This document shows positions 38,155 through 47,976 of a stretch of DNA of 64,000 nucleotides, piece by piece (within the stretch, counting starts at the first letter, position 1; each line of letters starts with the position of its first letter). The stretch lies in assembly GCF_002013895.1 (NCBI RefSeq), contig NZ_MAFQ01000003.1, positions 62,001 to 126,000 of the forward strand. The letters run 5' to 3'. The stretch comes from Mycobacteroides franklinii. GTDB taxonomy: Bacteria > Actinomycetota > Actinomycetes > Mycobacteriales > Mycobacteriaceae. The notes beneath the pieces were generated by a model. It was not told the DNA's origin and did not search any database. It saw only the letters and a program-made list of their open reading frames with translations. A program made the position numbers and the translations under genes.

Positions 38155-39795
38155 ATGGTGACCTCGAGCGGGGCGGCTCCGGAGCAGGTACGCCGGGCGA
38201 CGATGCCGATCCAGATCATGGTGATCTCGCAGTTGCTGGTGCTCGCCGCGGTCCTGGTTTCATTGCTGTTCGGCTGGCCGTGGTGGGCTGCTCTGTTGAT
38301 CGCCATCGTGTCACTGGCACTCGTCCTCGGCCGATGGGGCGGCCAGACCGTCAGGCATTGGGCAGTTACCGGGTTCAAGTACCTGACGGGCCGCACCTAC
38401 CGAAGCTCGGGCAGCATCGCCGACACCACCCCCAGCAGCCAGGACAGCTGGACCGGGACCCGTTGGGAAAACGGCAAACTCATCACCGTCCTGGAAATCA
38501 GTGCCACCCAGCGCCACCCCTCGGTCATCACCCCGGATCACTGCGCCACCGACTCTTTGGTGCCGCTGCGCGTGCTGCGCGAGTGCATGCATCAAAACGA
38601 CATCGAACTCGAAAGCATCGATGTCATCAGCAACGGCCAGCGCACCGCCCAAGGCACGGTCTTGCGGGGTGGATACGACCGGCTGGTAGGCCCGCTGCCG
38701 GCCGTCGCCATCCGCACCGTCTGGGTGGTGCTGCGGTTCGACCCCGGCGTGAACGTCGACGCGGTATTCCGCCGCGGGGGCGGCCGTCGCGGCGCGGAGA
38801 GATGCGCTGTCATCGCCACGGCACGCGTCCGGCGCGCTCTGGCCACGGCCCATTGCGCCAGCACCATCTTGCAGGCCGGCCAGATTCACCGCATCAGCGC
38901 CGAGATGCTCCGCCAGTACGCGGGCGCGCCCATGCACGAGGAGTGGAGCGGGCTCATGCTCATCGACTCCTACAACGTGGCCATGGGAATCGACCCGTGG
39001 TACATCACCGATGCGACCCTGACCGGATTGTGGGCCCGTCCGACGCTGGAAACCAGCGTGACGGTTCGGCTACGCCCCGCCACCAAGGGCCGCACCTCGG
39101 TGGGCGCGCTGGTGCGGTGGGCCACCGACGAACAGATGCCGGTGCGCCGCTCTACCGGAATGACTTCGCTCAACGGCAGCCAGCGTGACGCGTTCTTCGC
39201 CGGACTTCCGGTGGGCGCCATCGGGTTGGAGTACCTGACCCGCAGCATCGAGATGAGCAACGAGGAACTCGACGGCATCCATCTGCCGACATCGGGCTGC
39301 GGTCAGCTGATCGGATCCGATATGTCAGGCCGCGCCATCGCGGCGCGGCTGTCTGGACAGGGCGTACATACCGTGGTGGTGCGCGCCGAGTTGTACGTCT
39401 GCCAGCAGGTGGTACTCCGAGCGGTCGCGATCGGAGCACTCGTCGTCGTCTACACCGACCGTCCGCACATGTGGGATGTCATGGTGACCTCGATCGGCGA
39501 TGCCAATCGCATCCAATTCGCCAGTGGCCCAGGATTTATCGATCCCCGATGCAGCCTGGCAGTGGTAGACGGCATGCAGCCGACCGCGTTGCCCAGCAAC
39601 TGCACCGCACTGCACATCATCAGCAGCGAGTACGACGCACTTCCGGCACGGCCCGATGTCATCATCGACCAGCCCAACGGATACGGCGATCACATTCTGC
39701 TGACCGCGGGCTCCGAGACCATCCAGGTCCGCCTCGTCACGGTGAGCGATGAGCTCGCCTATCTGGGCCGGCCGATACAGGCCTTCGCGCAGTAG
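38155..39795 (+). CDS. eccE4: ESX-4 accessory membrane protein EccE4
   Basis: A 546-residue EccE-family protein. Two adjacent N-terminal membrane segments (about 19-40 and 43-61) are followed by a large soluble domain (from FKYLTGRTYRSSG on), as in EccE of other ESX systems. EccE sits at the periphery of the pore complex. M. tuberculosis ESX-4 lacks this gene; M. abscessus has it and needs it for ESX-4 function, by my recollection. The ATG at 38155 is very close to AGGGGG, so the GTG at 38158 may be the true start. Confidence 0.88.
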   Translation: MVTSSGAAPEQVRRATMPIQIMVISQLLVLAAVLVSLLFGWPWWAALLIAIVSLALVLGRWGGQTVRHWAVTGFKYLTGRTYRSSGSIADTTPSSQDSWTGTRWENGKLITVLEISATQRHPSVITPDHCATDSLVPLRVLRECMHQNDIELESIDVISNGQRTAQGTVLRGGYDRLVGPLPAVAIRTVWVVLRFDPGVNVDAVFRRGGGRRGAERCAVIATARVRRALATAHCASTILQAGQIHRISAEMLRQYAGAPMHEEWSGLMLIDSYNVAMGIDPWYITDATLTGLWARPTLETSVTVRLRPATKGRTSVGALVRWATDEQMPVRRSTGMTSLNGSQRDAFFAGLPVGAIGLEYLTRSIEMSNEELDGIHLPTSGCGQLIGSDMSGRAIAARLSGQGVHTVVVRAELYVCQQVVLRAVAIGALVVVYTDRPHMWDVMVTSIGDANRIQFASGPGFIDPRCSLAVVDGMQPTALPSNCTALHIISSEYDALPARPDVIIDQPNGYGDHILLTAGSETIQVRLVTVSDELAYLGRPIQAFAQ

Positions 39796-39807
39796 CGTTT
39801 TCGTGCA

Positions 39808-40362
39808 CTAGGGCTCGTCGCGCAGACGCTCCCGGTAGGCGGCGACATGCTGCCGATTGCCACAATTGCCGGTGTCACAGAAAATCCGGGATCTGTTGCG
39901 CGACAGGTCAACCAGGACGGCATCACAGTCCGGGGCAGCGCACGTCTTCAGGCGCCGCTGTTCCCCGGTGCGCACCAGGTCGGCGAACACCATGGCGGTC
40001 TCGGCGCCCAGGCGATCCGCCAGCGGCGCATCACTGGCGGCCATATGCAGGTGCCAATCGGGCTCTTCAACGTGCCGGGTCAGCCACGGCGAAGCATGGG
40101 TATCGGCCAACAGGGCGTTGACCTGCTGCACCACATACTCCTCGTCGTTGATATGGGCCCAGATATCTCCCAGCCGGGTCCGCAAGGCCTTGACGGCCGC
40201 CAGCTCGGCGTTGTCCCCGTCCCGCCTGCCCGTCCATCCGTACCGATCCAGCAGCGGCGGCAATGCCGCCAGATCCGGGAGCAGTTCCCGGTCGTTGCGG
40301 CCGGTGTTGATCAGCTCGGCGGCCGACCGCAAACCCTGCTCCGTGTCATGAGTGAAAAGCAT
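39808..40362 (-). CDS. CGNR zinc-finger (ABATE-type) putative regulator
   Basis: A 184-residue protein. The N-terminal ABATE-like domain (residues about 1-130) is followed by a C-terminal zinc finger: C-x4-C in TCAAPDCDAVLVD, then RSRIFCDTGNCGNRQHVAAYR, with four Cys ligands and the CGNR motif. The family is thought to act in transcription. It is divergent from an EamA transporter across 72 bases that carry an 18-base palindrome, a typical regulator-exporter arrangement. Confidence 0.85.
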   Translation of the reverse strand: MLFTHDTEQGLRSAAELINTGRNDRELLPDLAALPPLLDRYGWTGRRDGDNAELAAVKALRTRLGDIWAHINDEEYVVQQVNALLADTHASPWLTRHVEEPDWHLHMAASDAPLADRLGAETAMVFADLVRTGEQRRLKTCAAPDCDAVLVDLSRNRSRIFCDTGNCGNRQHVAAYRERLRDEP

Positions 40363-40385
40363 TTGACACCTTACATCCTTCGCCT

Positions 40386-40403
40386 ATACGGTCATGACCG
40401 TAT
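40386..40403. promoter_or_regulatory. Perfect 18-bp palindrome, candidate operator
   Basis: ATACGGTCATGACCGTAT reads the same on both strands. It is 23 bases upstream of the CGNR regulator start and 31 upstream of the EamA start, so one dimer could control both genes. Confidence 0.65.
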
Positions 40404-40434
40404 TCGATTTTACTCATGACATGCGGGAGGTGCG

Positions 40435-41487
40435 GTGAACGACAAGGCCAATTTCCGGGCCGGCGTGATTCTCGCCCTCGTCTCCGCCGCCACCTTCGGG
40501 TTTTCCGGTCCCTTCGCCAAGTCGCTCATGGCGGCGGGCTGGTCGTTGACCGCCGTGGTCACCGCGCGCCTGGCGACCGGCGCGGCAGTCATGATCGTGG
40601 CCGCCTGCATCGTGGCGCCCGGCTGGTTCTCCGAGGCCCGAAAGCACGCCAAAGTCGTTGTGCTCTACGGAATCATCCCCGTTGCCGGCGCCCAGTTCTG
40701 CTACTTCGGCGCGATCAGGCACATGTCGGTCGGGGTGGCGATGCTCCTGGAGTTTCTGAGCCCCATCTTGGTGATCGCCTGGACCTGGTTGTACACCCGA
40801 CAACGGCCGCACACCCGGGTACTCGCCGGCGCAACCCTCGCCTTGTTGGGAATGCTGTTGGTGCTCAACATCTTCAGTGGATCTCGCGTGGAGCCCGTAG
40901 GAGTCCTGTGGGGACTGGGAGCCGCGGTATGCGCCGCGTACTACTTCATCTCTTCGCACCGTGCGGGCGGCAAGGCCGAAGGGCTGCAAACCATCACGCT
41001 GACAACGAGCGGGCTGCTGGTCGGAGCCATCGCCGTCGGCGGCTTCGGGCTCACCGGAATCATGCCGATGACCTTCTCCACCCAGGACGTGCACGTCGCC
41101 GGCTGGCATGCACCGGTGTATATCCCCATTCTTGTTCTCGGCGTAGTTACCACCGCCATCGCCTATCTCACCGGTATCGCCGCCATTGGCCGACTCAAGC
41201 CGAGCTATGCGTCGTTGATCGCCCTCACCGAGGTGCTGTGCGCCGTAATCGCAGGTTGGGCACTACTCGGGGAAACCATTGCGCCCATCCAGTACGCAGG
41301 AGCCGCCGTCATCCTCGCCGGACTGGTGCTCGCGCACCGGGGTTCAGATACCCCTCCGGAGCCCGAATCCAGCACAGCCGGACTCACAGCTTCTCTACCT
41401 GCGGGATTGAAATCACATGGCAACGACAGCGAATTATCCGTAATCTCGGTGTGTGACGCTACAACCGAATCCACGCCCAGCCAGTAA
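40435..41487 (+). CDS. EamA/DMT-family transporter
   Basis: A 350-residue inner-membrane protein with ten hydrophobic segments in two EamA repeats (first GVILALVSAATFGFSGPFAK; second GVLWGLGAAVCAAYYFIS). Substrates of this family are amino acids or metabolites, direction usually export; none can be assigned here. GGAGGTGCG precedes the GTG start. The C-terminal 50 residues are hydrophilic and run 35 bases into the first cutinase gene. Confidence 0.88.
   Translation: MNDKANFRAGVILALVSAATFGFSGPFAKSLMAAGWSLTAVVTARLATGAAVMIVAACIVAPGWFSEARKHAKVVVLYGIIPVAGAQFCYFGAIRHMSVGVAMLLEFLSPILVIAWTWLYTRQRPHTRVLAGATLALLGMLLVLNIFSGSRVEPVGVLWGLGAAVCAAYYFISSHRAGGKAEGLQTITLTTSGLLVGAIAVGGFGLTGIMPMTFSTQDVHVAGWHAPVYIPILVLGVVTTAIAYLTGIAAIGRLKPSYASLIALTEVLCAVIAGWALLGETIAPIQYAGAAVILAGLVLAHRGSDTPPEPESSTAGLTASLPAGLKSHGNDSELSVISVCDATTESTPSQ
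41441..41452 (+). promoter_or_regulatory. Leaderless-type promoter -10 (TAATCT) of cutinase 1
   Basis: TAATCT at 41441-41446, 6 bases before the GTG at 41453, inside the 3' end of the EamA gene. CCGTA precedes, as at the other two cutinases. Confidence 0.5.
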
Positions 41488-42139
41488 GTTGCTCACCGCC
41501 GCCGCCCGCGCGGCGGTTATTTCGGTTGCGGCCGTCATGTTGACTACCGGGCTGGCGGTCATCATTCCCGCCACCGCATCCGCGGCCTGCCACAACGTCG
41601 AGGTGTCGTTCGCCCGCGGCCGCTCCCAGCCGCCGGGCGCCGGAAATGTCGGCGACGCGTTCATCAGCGCGCTACGCAACCGCGTCAAGGATGTGGGCGT
41701 GTACACCGTGCAGTACGACGCCAACACCGATGTGGGCGGCGGCGCCAATGATCTCAGCGCACATCTGCAGCAGACCGCGAACGCCTGCCCCGACAGCAAG
41801 TTGGTGGTCGGTGGGTACTCGCTGGGCGCCGGTGTGGTCGACACCGCACTGGGAGTGCCCGGACCGGTGCAGATCGGCAACCTCTTCTCCTTCGACAACC
41901 CGGTGCCTCCGGAGGTGGGCGACCACATCCGCGCGATTGTGACGTTCGGCAACATCGTCAATCGCTTTGCACCGGTTCAGAATCTGGCCGGCGCGTACGG
42001 CGATCGGGTGCTGGATCTGTGCAATGACGGCGATCCGGTCTGCATGGCCGGAGACAACGAGACCTGGAAATCGCACACCTCCTATCCGCCCGCACTGATC
42101 AACCAGGCCGCGGATTTCGCAGCCGCCAGGGTCAACTAA
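41453..42139 (+). CDS. Secreted cutinase-family esterase 1 (Cut3-like)
   Basis: A 228-residue secreted serine esterase of the cutinase-like protein family. A signal peptide ends near ATASAAC. The nucleophile is Ser123 in GGYSLGAGV, the Asp lies in LCNDGDPVCM with the family disulfide, and the His in WKSHTSYPP. It probably acts on short-chain esters or lipids. The GTG start has no ribosome-binding site but a -10 box in leaderless position. First of three paralogs, matching Rv3451 in location. Confidence 0.9.
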   Translation: MTLQPNPRPASKLLTAAARAAVISVAAVMLTTGLAVIIPATASAACHNVEVSFARGRSQPPGAGNVGDAFISALRNRVKDVGVYTVQYDANTDVGGGANDLSAHLQQTANACPDSKLVVGGYSLGAGVVDTALGVPGPVQIGNLFSFDNPVPPEVGDHIRAIVTFGNIVNRFAPVQNLAGAYGDRVLDLCNDGDPVCMAGDNETWKSHTSYPPALINQAADFAAARVN

Positions 42140-42149
42140 CCTCGGCCGG

Positions 42150-43139
42150 GTGACTGCCCCTCAGCTCACCCATCATCAGTTGTCGGTCAATGGAATCGAC
42201 ATACATGTCGTCGAGCAGGGCGAGGGCCCGGCAGTGGTGCTGTGCCACGGCTTTCCCGGCCTCTGGTACACCTGGCGTCACCAACTGGCCGCACTGTCCG
42301 CGGCCGGGTACCGGGCCATCGCACCGGATATGCGCGGCTATGGACGCACGACGGCCCCGCGGGATGTCACCGCGTACGACCGCGCCACCACCGTCGGGGA
42401 TCTCGTTGGGCTACTAGACGCCCTGCATCTCGGAGATGCGGTGTTCTGCGGGCACGATTTCGGGGCACATCTGGTGTGGGACATGCCGGCGTGGGCGCCG
42501 GATCGAGTCCGTGCACTCATCCAGCTGTCGGTACCACGGACCCGTCGCCTTCCGGTCACGCCGAGCGTGGGTTTCAATTACCTTGCCTCTCAGCACTTCA
42601 CACATCTGGAGTATTTCCAGGAGCCCGGTGTGGCCGAATCCGAACTGGACGCACAGCCAAAGCTGTTTCTGGCCACGCTGTTCCACGCCCTCAGCGGAGC
42701 CAACCGCTATCTGGATTGCTGGGACCATCCGGCGCGGATGGACGGGAAACGCAACGGATACCTAGACGTACTTCCGGGTCCTCCTCCCCTGCCCTGGAAT
42801 TGGCTTTCCGAGCAGGACCTCGACTACTACGCCGCTGAATTCGCGCGGACGGGATTCACCGGCGGCCTCAACTGGTACCGCGCCGAGGACCTGGTGTGGG
42901 CACAGAACGCAGACCGGCACGACAAACCCATCGGCGTACCGGTGGCCTTCATCGCCGGTTCGGCCGACCCGGTCCTGGAAATGCTCGGCCGCGATCCGAT
43001 GACCGCCATGGCCGATCTCGTTCCCGGTCTGAGATCAGTCCTGGTCATCGAGGGAGCCGGGCACTTCGTGCAGATGGAGCGCCCAGATACGGTCAACCAC
43101 GCGATGGTTGAGTTCCTCGACGCGCTTCCGCCCAGGTGA
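42150..43139 (+). CDS. Epoxide hydrolase (alpha/beta fold)
   Basis: A 329-residue enzyme. HGFPGLWYTWRHQ carries the HGxP oxyanion motif; the nucleophile elbow is GHDFGAH with Asp, as in epoxide hydrolases and dehalogenases. Tyr residues in YFQEPG and LNWYR would open the epoxide, and the His lies in EGAGHFVQMERP. It likely hydrolyses lipid or xenobiotic epoxides in the cytosol. A TAACCT box ends 7 bases before the GTG, so it may have its own leaderless transcript between two cutinases. Confidence 0.88.
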   Translation: MTAPQLTHHQLSVNGIDIHVVEQGEGPAVVLCHGFPGLWYTWRHQLAALSAAGYRAIAPDMRGYGRTTAPRDVTAYDRATTVGDLVGLLDALHLGDAVFCGHDFGAHLVWDMPAWAPDRVRALIQLSVPRTRRLPVTPSVGFNYLASQHFTHLEYFQEPGVAESELDAQPKLFLATLFHALSGANRYLDCWDHPARMDGKRNGYLDVLPGPPPLPWNWLSEQDLDYYAAEFARTGFTGGLNWYRAEDLVWAQNADRHDKPIGVPVAFIAGSADPVLEMLGRDPMTAMADLVPGLRSVLVIEGAGHFVQMERPDTVNHAMVEFLDALPPR

Positions 43140-43184
43140 TGCGGCCCATACCGCACCGATATGACAACTAGGTTGACTCACCCG

Positions 43185-43196
43185 TAGCATTTGCCT
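43185..43196 (+). promoter_or_regulatory. Leaderless-type promoter -10 (TAGCAT) of cutinase 2
   Basis: TAGCAT at 43185-43190, 6 bases before the GTG at 43197. ATGACA lies 18 bases upstream as a fair -35. CCG precedes the box, as at cutinases 1 and 3. Confidence 0.55.
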
Positions 43197-43823
43197 GTGA
43201 CGACGCACAGTGCTGTTTCACCTGCAGTCTCGTACATCCGGCGGCCCGGATACCTGCTAGCCGCACTGCTCATGTTCACCAGCCTGGTGGCCATTTCGCA
43301 GCCCGCACCCGCAGCAGCCGATCCGTGTGCCGCCGTGGATGTCTCCTTCGCCCGCGGGCGTGACGAGCCGCCCGGCCTTGGCCGCGTGGGCCAAGCGTTT
43401 GTCGATGCGCTCGGGCCCAAGATCGGCAGCATGAACGTCTATGCCGTGGACTACAGCGCCGGCCTGCTCTCCACCGGAGAAGGCGCGGACGACCTGCGCA
43501 ACCACCTCAGCCAGGTCGCGGCGTCATGCCCCAACACCAAGTTCGTGATCGGCGGCTACTCGATGGGCGCAACCGTCGTCAATGACGTCGCAGGCAACCC
43601 GCCGCCGGACGTCGCCGGCCGGATCAGAGGGATCGCGACATTCGGCAACATCGACCGCCGCGGAGGCGCGATGACCGGCCCCCTTGCCGGACGGTGGATC
43701 GACCAGTGCAACCCCGGTGACCCGGTCTGCCAGGAAGGCGGCCGCTCGTGGACCGCGCACCAGACCTATGAGCAGACGAACCTGCCCGCACAGGCAGCAT
43801 CGTTTGTGGCAGGCAAGCTGTAG
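43197..43823 (+). CDS. Secreted cutinase-family esterase 2
   Basis: A 208-residue paralog of its neighbours. A signal peptide ends near APAAADPC; the nucleophile is Ser122 in GGYSMGATV, the Asp is in CNPGDPVC and the His in WTAHQTYEQ. It lacks the roughly 15-residue loop before CNxGDP that its paralogs carry, giving a more open lid region. The GTG at 43197 (MTTHSAV) mirrors the third cutinase's MTTHQRG start; a TTG two codons earlier is unlikely. Confidence 0.9.
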   Translation: MTTHSAVSPAVSYIRRPGYLLAALLMFTSLVAISQPAPAAADPCAAVDVSFARGRDEPPGLGRVGQAFVDALGPKIGSMNVYAVDYSAGLLSTGEGADDLRNHLSQVAASCPNTKFVIGGYSMGATVVNDVAGNPPPDVAGRIRGIATFGNIDRRGGAMTGPLAGRWIDQCNPGDPVCQEGGRSWTAHQTYEQTNLPAQAASFVAGKL

Positions 43824-43868
43824 CACCGGGCACTCCACAGAAACGGCGCGCGAGAACTTCCTGAGCCG

Positions 43869-43880
43869 TAGCATCGTGAT
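43869..43880 (+). promoter_or_regulatory. Leaderless-type promoter -10 (TAGCAT) of cutinase 3
   Basis: TAGCAT at 43869-43874, 6 bases before the GTG at 43881, in the same CCGTAGCAT block as cutinase 2. Confidence 0.55.
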
Positions 43881-44594
43881 GTGACCACGCATCAGCGGGG
43901 CACGAGGGTCGGCGTTGTCCTGAGTTACTTTGTTGCCCTGACGGTGTTTGCGCTGGCAGCGGCAAATGTTGTCGGGCTTGTCTATGCGGCACCTCACGCC
44001 TCGGCAGATCCGTGTTCGGATGTCGATGTCTCCTTTGCGCGGGGACGCAAGGAGCCTGTCGGTCTGGGCCGGGTCGGCGACGAGTTCGTCGACTCCCTGA
44101 CTCCACGCATCCAAGCCACCGGTGCCAGCATGAACGTCTACCCCGTCAACTACGACGCGGGCATCTTCTCGGCCGGCGGCGGGGCCAATGACCTGAGCAA
44201 TCACCTGCAGTCGGTAGCGGCGAGCTGCCCGCGGACCAAGCTCGTCATCGGCGGATACTCCATGGGCGCCGAGGTGATCGACACGATTATCGGTGTTCCG
44301 AACGTCGGCATCGGATTCAACCGCCCGCTGCCGCCTGCGGTGGGCGATCGCATCGTCGCGATCGCGACATTCGGCAATGCCACCCACCGTACCGGCGGCC
44401 CACTGAGCGGCATCGCCGGCGTATTCGGTTCGCGTGCAATTGATCTCTGCAACCAAGGAGACCCGATCTGCATGGCCGGGCCCAACAACAGCTGGGATGC
44501 CCACACGTCCTACGAGCGCACCGGATTACCCGCTGAGGCCGCGACGTTCGTCGCCTCGAAACTCAACCGGCACGGCGAAAGCGAAGCCGAGTAG
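43881..44594 (+). CDS. Secreted cutinase-family esterase 3
   Basis: A 237-residue secreted esterase. A hydrophobic signal (about 10-36) ends near PHASADPC; Ser127 in GGYSMGAEV, Asp in LCNQGDPICM and His in WDAHTSYERTG complete the triad. It is more similar to cutinase 2 at the N-terminus (MTTH start, DVSFARGR-EP-GLGRVG) and to cutinase 1 in the C-terminal loop, as expected after tandem duplication. The C-terminus ends in a charged tail. Confidence 0.9.
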   Translation: MTTHQRGTRVGVVLSYFVALTVFALAAANVVGLVYAAPHASADPCSDVDVSFARGRKEPVGLGRVGDEFVDSLTPRIQATGASMNVYPVNYDAGIFSAGGGANDLSNHLQSVAASCPRTKLVIGGYSMGAEVIDTIIGVPNVGIGFNRPLPPAVGDRIVAIATFGNATHRTGGPLSGIAGVFGSRAIDLCNQGDPICMAGPNNSWDAHTSYERTGLPAEAATFVASKLNRHGESEAE

Positions 44595-44608
44595 TACTGG
44601 CGCACTGC

Positions 44609-45310
44609 CTAACTCGCGTTGGCGACCTTGTTGATCGAGGCGGTGACCAGTTGATCGAACAGTGAACGATCCGGCGCGTCGCCCCCCACGGTCCTCATCC
44701 GGACCCACAGGGCGTTCCCGTCCACACTCGCATATGCGGTGTACGCATCCTGTTTGAGCACTGCTCCGGGCACGTTCTCTTCGACGAGTACCAACTCATC
44801 GGCCTTAGATTGCGCGCCATCCAACAGGGTGTAGGTGGTCTCGATCGAGGTACCTTCACGTGTCTCACGCACGGACTTGCACTTGTCGAAGAACGTACGG
44901 ATTTCGGCGAGAGCAGGCCGCTGCGCCACGACGGCCTCGTTGAAGTACCCACGCCCAGCTTCTCCGACAACGACACCCAACGTTGCCGCATCCACGGGCG
45001 CCGATGCATCGAACATCGACGGCCGCCGGCAATCTGCGGGCTCAAACACAGCGCCCTTATCCGCCGAACCGGTCAGTTGATCCAGAATCGCCTGCTTCTC
45101 GTCGCTTTCAATCGCGGACGTGGTCAAACCCGGCGGCAGCTCGGCGGCGGTGAGGACCAAGTCCTTGGCCGCCTTGGCAGGTTTTGTCGCGGTTGTCGCG
45201 GTTGAGCTGCTGATGCTGGGTGGGACGTCCGTCTTCGCTGCGCCCCCGCACCCGGCGACACACATCATGCCTGCGACCGCGGCCACCCCGAGCCAACGTA
45301 CGTTCGTCAT
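44609..45310 (-). CDS. Predicted lipoprotein of unknown function
   Basis: A 233-residue exported protein. The signal peptide ends in the lipobox CVAGC (Cys at residue 21), then a Ser/Thr linker (SSSTATTATKPAKAAKDL) and a folded domain with three Cys (ADCRRPSMF, FDKCKSV). The pattern LVLTAAELPPGL early in the domain is common in mycobacterial lipoproteins with PknH-sensor-like folds; the assignment is tentative. The ATG has no ribosome-binding site but a TAGCCT box 6 bases upstream. Confidence 0.78.
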   Translation of the reverse strand: MTNVRWLGVAAVAGMMCVAGCGGAAKTDVPPSISSSTATTATKPAKAAKDLVLTAAELPPGLTTSAIESDEKQAILDQLTGSADKGAVFEPADCRRPSMFDASAPVDAATLGVVVGEAGRGYFNEAVVAQRPALAEIRTFFDKCKSVRETREGTSIETTYTLLDGAQSKADELVLVEENVPGAVLKQDAYTAYASVDGNALWVRMRTVGGDAPDRSLFDQLVTASINKVANAS

Positions 45311-45322
45311 GCCGAAAGGCTA
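45311..45322 (-). promoter_or_regulatory. Leaderless-type promoter -10 (TAGCCT) of the lipoprotein gene
   Basis: Minus-strand TAGCCT (45322-45317) ends 6 bases before the ATG at 45310. The box overlaps the truA stop codon, so truA read-through and this promoter coexist. Confidence 0.5.
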
Positions 45323-46207
45323 GTCGGACGGCCTGATACGCACATCACGGGTGATCATCACGCGGGCCGCCATCTCGTCGTCCGGCGGGTAATCGACCCC
45401 GACCAGCGTCAGCCCGCGCGCCGGCGCGGCTGCGAAATCGCTTGAACGTCTTTCCTTCTTCAGCAGATCGGCACACCACTGCACCGGCCGCCTGCCCTCC
45501 CCCACCGCGAGCACCGCGCCCACCAACGAGCGCACCATCGACCAGCAGAAGGCGTCGGCGCTCACATGTGCGGTCAGTTGATGTCCGTCCGCAACCCAGT
45601 CGAATCGCTGTAGCTCGCGGATGGTGGTGGCGCGCTCACGGTGGCGGCAGAACGCCGCGAAATCGTTCAAGCCCAACAGTTCCCGGGAGGCCTCGTTCAT
45701 GGCATCGACATCCAGCGCGCGGTGCCACCCCACGACGTCATGGCGCTGCATGGGCAGCACACCGAACGACGCCGTGGAGAAGCGATACTCGTAGTGGCGT
45801 CTCAGCGCAGAGAACCTGGCATCGAAATGTGCCGCGGCCCGGCAGATGTCGAGGACTCGCACATCGTTGGGCAGAAAACGCGACAGCCGCCGGATCAGCC
45901 GGTCGAACTCGGGAGCGCCAACAGGGCGGTACCGGCCGAGCAATTCGGGCAGGCATGCCGCCGGAACGTCCAGGTGCGCAACCTGACCCGTGGCGTGCAC
46001 GCCCGCATCGGTGCGCCCCGCGGCATGCAATAAGACCGGCTCGCCCACAATGGTCGTGAATGCCTCACCCAGCACCCCGGCGACGGTGCGCTGATTGACC
46101 TGGGTCGCCCAACCGGCGAATTCGGTTCCGTCGTAGGCGATGTCGAGCCGTAAACGAACCAGCCCGCCACCGTCTCCGGTAGCGGGCTGGTTGTCAGAGG
46201 TGACCAA
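45320..46207 (-). CDS. truA: tRNA pseudouridine(38-40) synthase TruA
   Basis: A 295-residue enzyme that isomerises uridines 38-40 of the anticodon stem. The catalytic Asp is in [17 protein letters not shown]. The core begins [20 protein letters not shown], and [11 protein letters not shown] and [16 protein letters not shown] are further conserved blocks. The first 16 residues are variable among mycobacteria and coincide with a hairpin. It begins 3 bases after the rplQ stop, last gene of the ribosomal operon. Confidence 0.95.
   Translation of the reverse strand: MVTSDNQPATGDGGGLVRLRLDIAYDGTEFAGWATQVNQRTVAGVLGEAFTTIVGEPVLLHAAGRTDAGVHATGQVAHLDVPAACLPELLGRYRPVGAPEFDRLIRRLSRFLPNDVRVLDICRAAAHFDARFSALRRHYEYRFSTASFGVLPMQRHDVVGWHRALDVDAMNEASRELLGLNDFAAFCRHRERATTIRELQRFDWVADGHQLTAHVSADAFCWSMVRSLVGAVLAVGEGRRPVQWCADLLKKERRSSDFAAAPARGLTLVGVDYPPDDEMAARVMITRDVRIRPSD
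46158..46191 (-). promoter_or_regulatory. Hairpin in the first codons of truA
   Basis: ACCAGCCCGC (46158-46167) pairs exactly with GCGGGCTGGT (46182-46191). On the minus strand the stem is followed by TCGTTTACGG. It could act as an attenuator at the ribosomal operon end or slow truA translation. Confidence 0.5.
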
Positions 46208-46210
46208 AGG

Positions 46211-46759
46211 TCACTCCTTCTTGTCTGTGTCCTCAGCAGCGGGAGCCTCGGCCGTGTCAGTTACGGCGCCCGCCGCACCTTCGTCCTCGGCGGCCGCGTC
46301 ATCGGCGGTGTCGGTCTCAACCTCGACAGCCTCTTCGGCGGGAGCCTCGGCCTTCTTCGTCGACGCGACCCGGCGGGCCCGGTCGGCCTCGGAAGTGACC
46401 GTCTTCTCCTTCACCAGTTCGATGATCGCCATGGGCGCATTGTCGCCCTTGCGGTTCTCGACCTTGATGATGCGGGTGTAGCCACCGTTGCGATCGGAGT
46501 AGAACGGACCGATCTCCTCGAAAAGGGCGTGCACGACGTCCTTGTCACGGATCTTCTTGAGCACCTCGCGCCGGTTGTGCAGATCGCCCTTCTTGGCGTG
46601 GGTGATCAGCTTCTCGGCGTAGGGCCGCAGCACGCGGGCCTTGGTCTCGGTGGTCTTGATCCGGCCGTGCTCGAACAGAGCGGTGGCCAAGTTGGCCAGG
46701 ATCGCCTTCTGATGTGAAGACGACCCACCGAGCCGCTGACCCTTTTTGGGCTTGGGCAT
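46211..46759 (-). CDS. rplQ: 50S ribosomal protein L17
   Basis: A 182-residue protein; the L17 core ([38 protein letters not shown]) ends near residue 122. The C-terminal 60 residues are an Ala/Glu/Asp-rich acidic extension typical of mycobacteria. AGGAGAT lies upstream of the ATG. It follows rpoA after 89 bases. Confidence 0.96.
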   Translation of the reverse strand: MPKPKKGQRLGGSSSHQKAILANLATALFEHGRIKTTETKARVLRPYAEKLITHAKKGDLHNRREVLKKIRDKDVVHALFEEIGPFYSDRNGGYTRIIKVENRKGDNAPMAIIELVKEKTVTSEADRARRVASTKKAEAPAEEAVEVETDTADDAAAEDEGAAGAVTDTAEAPAAEDTDKKE

Positions 46760-46848
46760 TGCAACTATCTCCTATTCGGGGCCGGCCCCCGTATCAGGTA
46801 GGGCCGGGACGGATCCGGGCGGGCGAAGCCCCGGGGTTATATGCCCAG

Positions 46849-47943
<1,095 letters not shown>

Positions 47944-47976
47944 TCAGTGGACTTGTAGCAGGATCGCTACAAGCGA

